Of a DNA stretch of 27,046 bases, positions 22,501-27,046 are shown in pieces. The DNA is from Purshia tridentata. Its lineage: Eukaryota; Streptophyta; Magnoliopsida; Rosales; Rosaceae. A program made the translations under genes and the position numbers. Location of the stretch: positions 1-27,046 of the forward strand of contig QANT01004643.1 in assembly GCA_003254885.1 (NCBI GenBank), in the 5' to 3' direction. Numbering within the stretch: position 1 is the first letter of the stretch; every line of letters begins with the position of its first letter. Below the pieces are notes generated by a model. It ran no database searches. It saw nothing but the letters and a program-made list of their open reading frames with translations, and was not told the DNA's origin.

Positions 22501-24109
22501 GAAAGTGATGTGATGGGCATGTTTAAAGAGAAGCTCTTAATGTGGGTAGAACAGAACTTCTTGGGCAATGAACATACCTGATTTTCAATGTTAGCATGTG
22601 TTCTTGCTTTAGTGACACCAAAGACTATTACAGCAACTGCATACAGGCTGAGGTTGGCAACCTTTAAAAAGGTTCAAAACATTTCAATCAACACATACAC
22701 AAAACAAGACATGGAGCTGAAAAGTAATACTAAATATTCAAAGGGAATCTAACCATATTAAAAGCATTTCGGCAGCTAGCTAGCACCACTCTGCTTGTTG
22801 AATTCAGAGTAATGCAATTCAACATAGACCTTCAACAGAACAGTTATGTTCGTAAGTGTTTAGATATTTCAAAGGCCAAGATAACACAGGAGTAGGAATC
22901 AATTTCATTGTCATTATGATTTCAACCCCAAAATACCCATTAAGAAAATAAAACTTTCTTAACAACCCTCAAACTTTTTAATAATTAAACTAGTTTTGAT
23001 TATGATTCATGATGTAAACACAGGAGTAGGAATCAATTTCATTGTCATTATGATTTCAGATGGTTAGTAAACAGATTAATGGAAATGACCCCTCCCCACC
23101 ACTCCAATTCCTTATCTCCCAAATTTCTTCTCTCTTTGATTCCTTTTCCACTCACATTTCATGTTAGAAAACGTTCCCATAATGCAATCATCAACTATAA
23201 AGTTCTAAACCTCTCCAGCAGAATCTTTAAAGAATAAATGATATATCCATGAATAGAGAAAATAAATAAATAAACCTAAATTGATAATGGCAACAAGTAA
23301 ATTATAGGAAGTACTTACATGTGTGAAACCTGAGTAGCAGCCCAACCCACATTAAAGATAGCAGCAAAAATGCTGTAACCAACAGTTCGCAGTGCCGATG
23401 AAGAGGTACCAAAAATTTTACAAGGTATGCAACCGCCAAAAACGGAAGAAAAAGAAATAGCAACCAAAACAGAGCCTGCACCATGCCACAATTTGAAATG
23501 TCCAAATCTGTCTATCTATCAAGTTAAAAACAGAAATAGAATGTTATTTCCAAAAAACAAAAGGGGAGGGTTGCAATCACCAAAACTGAAGACAACGGAC
23601 ATTTAAAATGTTAATTATTGAATTGGTATGGTTTCAATATTTTGGGAAATAGAATAGGTGGATCTATCAATGAGGTCTGTACTTGCTTATAAATAAATTT
23701 GCATAATGCATTTTCATATGGTTATATAACATCATTCTTGAATGCCTCTGTATCTACCACTAAACTCAAGTCAGCTCCAATTAGCTATTGCGGTGATTCA
23801 AGTGGAAAATTGCGGAAAATTTATGTCATACTGAAGGGGGCATTTGTCAACATATTTGAAGGACATTAAATAAATACACCTTCATACAAACAATTACTTC
23901 TCATCAAAGATATGTCAGGCACATACTGAAATTTTGCACTCATACCAAAGCTTAAGACAAACCATAGGGTGACTTCTAAATAACCAGGTCCACCACCGAT
24001 GTCAAATTGACTCTTCATCTATAACCTTTGTTGACAGGATATGACACCGGAAAATTTATGACTTCTAAATGCTCTCATGCATGGAAAATGTATTGGATGA
24101 TCTTTTCAC

Positions 24110-24142
<33 letters not shown>

Positions 24143-26329
24143 ATGTGAGGAGGATGGACAGCTAGTCATGAGCATCATCCGAAATGAATTGTGATAAATC
24201 CCAAAAGGATAATAGGTTCTATAAAGTTCCATCCACTTTTTTTTGTTCAAAATAATTTATACATATGTGAATTTATCAACATCAAGCTCTAAGAAGAACC
24301 AAAAATTTCCATTGACACTTAGGTTTGTTTATAAATTTGAACATTTTCATTTAACTTACCTAAGTAACTGTATATATCCTACACAACCCAAAGCTGGTTT
24401 CTTTTTCTATATAAGAAAATCAAGATAAATGATCAAACCTCTCAATCAAACTCAAAAGTGGGTGAACATGTACCCATATCTAAAACCCAAAGCTCAAGAA
24501 ATACATATAGACCAAACAAGAAATATTAAAAAAGTGATTCACTATTATAATTTCCTTTCCAATTTCATGATAGAAGCAAACACACAAAATTTAAGCCAGG
24601 CAAAATGACTGGCCAAGAAAAAATCCATGTGAAGTGCAGCCAACTATTACTGAAGAATAGAAGTTGAACACAATAGAAAGAACAATATTTCAAAATTAAT
24701 GTTACACATGCTAATTCAGGTTTGAGTGTTATTTTAAACATTATTTACTCCTTCAATAACTTTAGATTCATATACCTGCAAAACAAAGATTCATACATAC
24801 CTATACTAGTGGGAATACATGTATGATTTGTTATTTCAGAATTTCCACATAGAATTTTCATAAACCAACACCAACATTTTCATTTCAGGTAATCATGAAT
24901 AACCAACACTCAGTCAGCATGTTTTTCGACAATACTAACTCATTCATTGATTAATAGTAGAAAGTAACAAGTATCAGAATGTATGTTGAAGAAGCAAAAA
25001 GATAAAGACTATCAGATTTGTTTGCTCTACAATGATTAATCATCATGCGTGTATGATATCATTTAGTTTCAAGATACCAGTTCACCAGCAAATATGGTTG
25101 CAAATCCATCAGCCACTTGACCAGAAAGCATAACAGTAGCAGCATCCCTAAATAAAAATTTACAAAGAAATAATGGTTATGGAATAAAAAATAGGAGTAC
25201 ACCTTAAGAAAACAGATTTGTAAAGCTCAATGATAAATAAACCAAAAAAAAAAACAAATAATTAAAAGAACACTAAAACTATGAGATGGTAATAGAATAC
25301 AGAGACATAATTAAAATTCACTTTCTTAGTGCAAACTTAGACCAACAGATCTTTCCTATCATAGCAACCAATATTTTGGAACAGTGTAAATAAAACTTTC
25401 TCCATGCTCTGCATCCAAATAGACACTTTCTAAGATATTATATTTAGTTTTTGAAAGCTTCATAGACATCCAAGCTCATCCACCATAATCTGTATTCATG
25501 TATGTGTAGGACGATGGTTGTCTTGGTGGCTAAATTTAATGCAATGGATGACAATAGGCTTATAATATAGCTAGGGTGGTGCAACTTTCTTTGAAACTAA
25601 AAATGAAAACCATGAATTTTCAGGAGGAAACTGAACTGAGAATAAGGAGAGATGCTTTCCAACTGTTTGACTTAGCCTTTCTCTTGTCAGGGTAATACTC
25701 ATATGCCATCAAGCCAAATGCCTCTAAATACAAATCAAAGAATTCATTGCATCCATCCGAAATTTTACTCTCTACCCAGGTAGAGAGTGTTTGTCTTTAC
25801 TGGATTTTGAGAGGATGAGCTGAGATGGGTGTACAAGGGTTGAAGGGCTTGGATTTGGGATATTGAACTCGATTGGTTTAAGCTTGTATTTTTGTTCTTA
25901 GTTTAACTGATAAATATAGATTGGATCATGCCCCATAGACGTACCTCAAGTTAAGTGGGAACCTGTAATATATGTCCAGTCTTTTGTGTGCTCAACTTAT
26001 TTTATTTATTTTCGTAATTTGTAATGTTCAAATTCAACATTTTGTATGTACACATTTTTATTGCATTTCAATGCAAGCAAGTGTAAACATGCCAATTCTT
26101 GTGCACAAACATATAAATACAGATGTAACCAGGTAGATTGTAGAAAGAAAGTGCAACTAAATGATGTGTACCTTGGGGACAGTCCAATATCTGTCAAGAA
26201 TAATAAGAGATATGTAAACCAACACGAAGCAGTAATGTCATTGAGCATATGCCCCACGCCATAATAGAAGACAGAACATCTTCCAAGGGGCTTGGCAAAT
26301 GAATCATCATCTTCAGTAACACTACCCAT
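16542..26329 (-). CDS. MFSD12-like major facilitator superfamily transporter
   Basis: This is a multi-pass transporter of the plant MFSD12-like family. The animal relative moves cysteine into lysosome-type organelles; the plant substrate is unknown to me. Twelve exons on the minus strand are 26329-26172, 25147-25078, 23515-23319, 22829-22754, 22661-22578, 22488-22409, 18303-18177, 17953-17894, 17787-17737, 17643-17485, 17212-17080 and 16711-16542. They join in frame for 454 residues, full family length. Residues 1-53 hold GVGHMLNDITASCWF. DAATVMLSGQVADGF, then IDRFGHFKLWHGAGS (from about 77) form the MFS loop signature D-R-x-G-x-x-K/R-like region. NSTSRVVLASCRNAF, YVLTRLVVNVSQ, CGSLSFLDKISCGLAL and RFGLGLVPAFFAL are further family blocks. 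The ATG at 26329 opens the conserved N-terminus. Exon 10 has two possible donors three bases apart (after 17488 or 17485); I prefer 17485. Intron 6 (4105 bases) holds a gypsy remnant. All borders are GT..AG. The gene looks intact. Confidence 0.93.
18334..18465. other. Intron 6 sequence next to the 3' splice acceptor
   Basis: This stretch lies between exon 7 and the LTR-like copy. On the minus strand it follows the primer-binding-like TGGTATCAGA, so it may be the start of a lost retroelement interior or ordinary intron sequence. No similarity decides between these. Confidence 0.3.
18465..18795 (-). repeat. LTR-like copy B of the gypsy remnant
   Basis: It shares ordered blocks with copy A (21975-22325): ACCCTGAATTATTATA, TAATAATTAA, a purine-rich GAAAGAA..GGAGA..ATAGAG block, ATTTCAATC and GATACCA-TTG-TG. 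On the minus strand it is followed by TGGTATCAGA, as expected of a primer-binding site matching initiator tRNA-Met. Confidence 0.65.
18818..18905. repeat. 44-bp tandem duplication
   Basis: Two adjacent units of 44 bases, each starting AATTGATGTGAAACATAAG and containing CATGGAAGTTTAGACAA, differ only around the GCATAATC/AATCATC junction. They sit just outside LTR-like copy B on its interior side. Confidence 0.85.
19720..20270 (-). pseudogene. Gypsy integrase remnant
   Basis: Reading the minus strand downward, broken frames show a zinc-binding-region tail, then words typical of the catalytic core such as VDRLTENAHF and STAYHPQPDGQTE, then AEWRYNTNFQTS. Several stops and at least one frame change interrupt it, and the middle of the core looks shortened. 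It is non-functional and belongs with the RNase H remnant just upstream on the same strand. Confidence 0.8.
20496..20760 (-). pseudogene. Gypsy RNase H remnant
   Basis: The minus strand shows AVTKWRQYLYDRNFLVRND and then, in another frame, LEQRITTSMLQKWLTKLLG and YDIQYEKGCD, which are gypsy RNase H end motifs. One frameshift separates these two blocks, and after GCD the frame loses the usual ADALSR ending. Reverse transcriptase upstream is not recognisable. Confidence 0.8.
20770..21970. other. Unrecognised interior of the gypsy remnant
   Basis: By position this should hold gag, protease and reverse transcriptase on the minus strand, but at about 1.2 kb it is too short for them and no motif is clear. 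It contains a 27-bp tandem duplication (21267-21319). Probably strongly deleted and decayed element sequence. Confidence 0.4.
21267..21319. repeat. 27-bp tandem duplication
   Basis: GAAATTATTGCTTCAAGAGC..GGGG at 21267-21292 recurs at 21294-21319 with one base changed. It lies in the gypsy interior. Confidence 0.85.
21975..22325 (-). repeat. LTR-like copy A of the gypsy remnant
   Basis: This is the upstream copy on the minus strand and pairs with 18465-18795. It ends near CACCAACTGGTATCTCAACC, in which TGGTATC is the likely start of the primer-binding site. It contains a poly-purine block at 22022-22095. Confidence 0.6.
22883..23058. repeat. Identical 42-bp direct repeats, 134 bp apart
   Basis: The stretches 22883-22924 and 23017-23058 (AACACAGGAGTAGG..TGATTTCA) are identical over 42 bases and separated by 92 bases, all within intron 3 of the MFSD12-like gene. 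No transposon ends were recognised in the spacer. Confidence 0.9.
23519..25077. other. Intron 2 of the MFSD12-like gene, no other gene
   Basis: A 1.5-kb AT-rich intron with a GA microsatellite (24110-24142). No conserved frame or transposon end was recognised. Confidence 0.5.
24110..24142. repeat. (GA)n microsatellite, interrupted once
   Basis: GA units with one AAAG interruption in intron 2 of the MFSD12-like gene; likely length-variable. Confidence 0.85.
25767..25788. repeat. 22-bp palindrome with 10-bp perfect arms
   Basis: ACTCTCTACC and GGTAGAGAGT are exact reverse complements around a two-base centre (CA), in intron 1 of the MFSD12-like gene. The function is unknown. Confidence 0.8.
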
Positions 26330-26355
26330 AACCCCAGTTTCAAACTAAAGGAAAC
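26330..26355 (-). other. 5' leader of the MFSD12-like gene with probable leader-intron acceptor
   Basis: Just before the start codon the minus strand reads ATTATAATTGCAG-like sequence (AATATAATTGCAG) and then GTTTCC, a good splice acceptor with AG at 26357-26356. This suggests an intron in the 5' leader whose first exon lies further right, perhaps outside the window. The alternative is a plain unspliced leader. Confidence 0.4.
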
Positions 26356-26357
26356 CT

Positions 26358-27046
26358 GCAATTATATTATGCATTAAGCTTATGAGAGAAGTAACCCCAA
26401 GTTAGAATAGCGAAAGTCTATTGTAGTGAAATTTTACGTTCACATCTTTTATACATGTTAAGCAAGCCATACTATGACCAGCTTTTTCTTATTTTTCTTT
26501 TTATGAAAGAACATGGTTCTAAACATTTCTCTACAAATCCATTAAATCGCTCCTTGTTTTGCGAGCAAAATAAATTAAACTTTTGGTATATTGATCTAAT
26601 AGATTTCCCAACTGGCCACCCAAAAAAATAAAATCATGAAAAGAAGCTATTATATCCTTATAATTCATAAGTTATTTAATATCAAAGTGCTACAAAATAA
26701 CTCAAAGAAATAAATAAAAGAACTCGGATGAGCTCAAACAAAACTCAAATATTGATGTTAGCATAACCAAACTGAAAATAGGCATGCATATTAAGTATAG
26801 AAAGAACAGGGGATTTAAATAACTAAACATAACAAGAAACAATGAAAGTGACCTCAAAAACAAAGAAGCAGAATTTTTCTTCTTAGAAAGCTACTCTTAT
26901 TTTTCAATGTGAAAAATTGAAATCTAGTGAAGAATGTGAAATATGTTGAGAACATGATCTAATGGCACTTTAATAGAAGTGCAGTATTGTGTAAACTGAT
27001 TCTAAATCTGCAATCCTCAGAGCAATTTCCAATTCAACAATATATT
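26358..27046. other. Probable leader intron or promoter of the MFSD12-like gene
   Basis: AT-rich sequence without recognised coding exons on either strand. It is either the leader intron or the promoter of the minus-strand gene, and the window ends before this can be settled. Confidence 0.4.

Noticed and set aside
26006..26171. Extension of the MFSD12-like first exon past residue 53
   Set aside because: A donor at 26171 joins cleanly to 25147 and gives the conserved RDAAT..LSGQVADG block; the read-through has no similarity.

Overview
This window is nuclear genomic DNA of a flowering plant, most likely a eudicot. Its genes have many introns with GT..AG borders, it is AT-rich between genes, and all its protein families are plant types. 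The abundance of TTAATTAA-like tracts and the MITE ends hint at a woody rosid such as Rosaceae, but this is a weak guess. There are no operons, CRISPR arrays or rRNA/tRNA genes that I can see. One base is undetermined (N at 386).

Layout from left to right: (1) 1307-4458 (+), a complete three-exon CHX-type cation/H+ antiporter of 812 codons. (2) 4459-7495, an AT-rich intergenic region with a hAT-like MITE (6039-6333) and a long TC repeat. (3) 7496-10422 (+), a complete six-exon SOSEKI (DUF966, DIX-like) polarity protein of 435 codons. (4) 10423-11803, a spacer with a candidate solo LTR. (5) 14990-11804 (-), a second complete three-exon CHX antiporter of 817 codons, in inverted orientation to the first and with introns at the same two places. 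(6) 26329-16542 (-), a complete twelve-exon MFSD12-like major facilitator of 454 codons. Its 4.1-kb intron 6 is mostly a decayed Ty3/gypsy retrotransposon (about 18470-22320) inserted in the sense direction.

Every exon chain was built by hand from splice sites and reading frame. All four genes close in frame from ATG to stop with plausible splice signals, so I regard all four as intact. The two CHX genes are clearly an inverted duplicate pair bracketing the SOSEKI gene. Nothing suggests that the SOSEKI or MFSD12 genes work in the same pathway as the CHX pair.

I did not find a convincing new biological system. The points most worth a second look are the Ser-Asp pair that replaces the usual Asn-Asp in the ion-binding helix of both CHX proteins, an Asp/Glu difference between the two copies at another likely transport residue, the SOSEKI C2HC finger, and the odd structure of the gypsy remnant, in which both LTR-like copies are followed by a primer-binding-like site.
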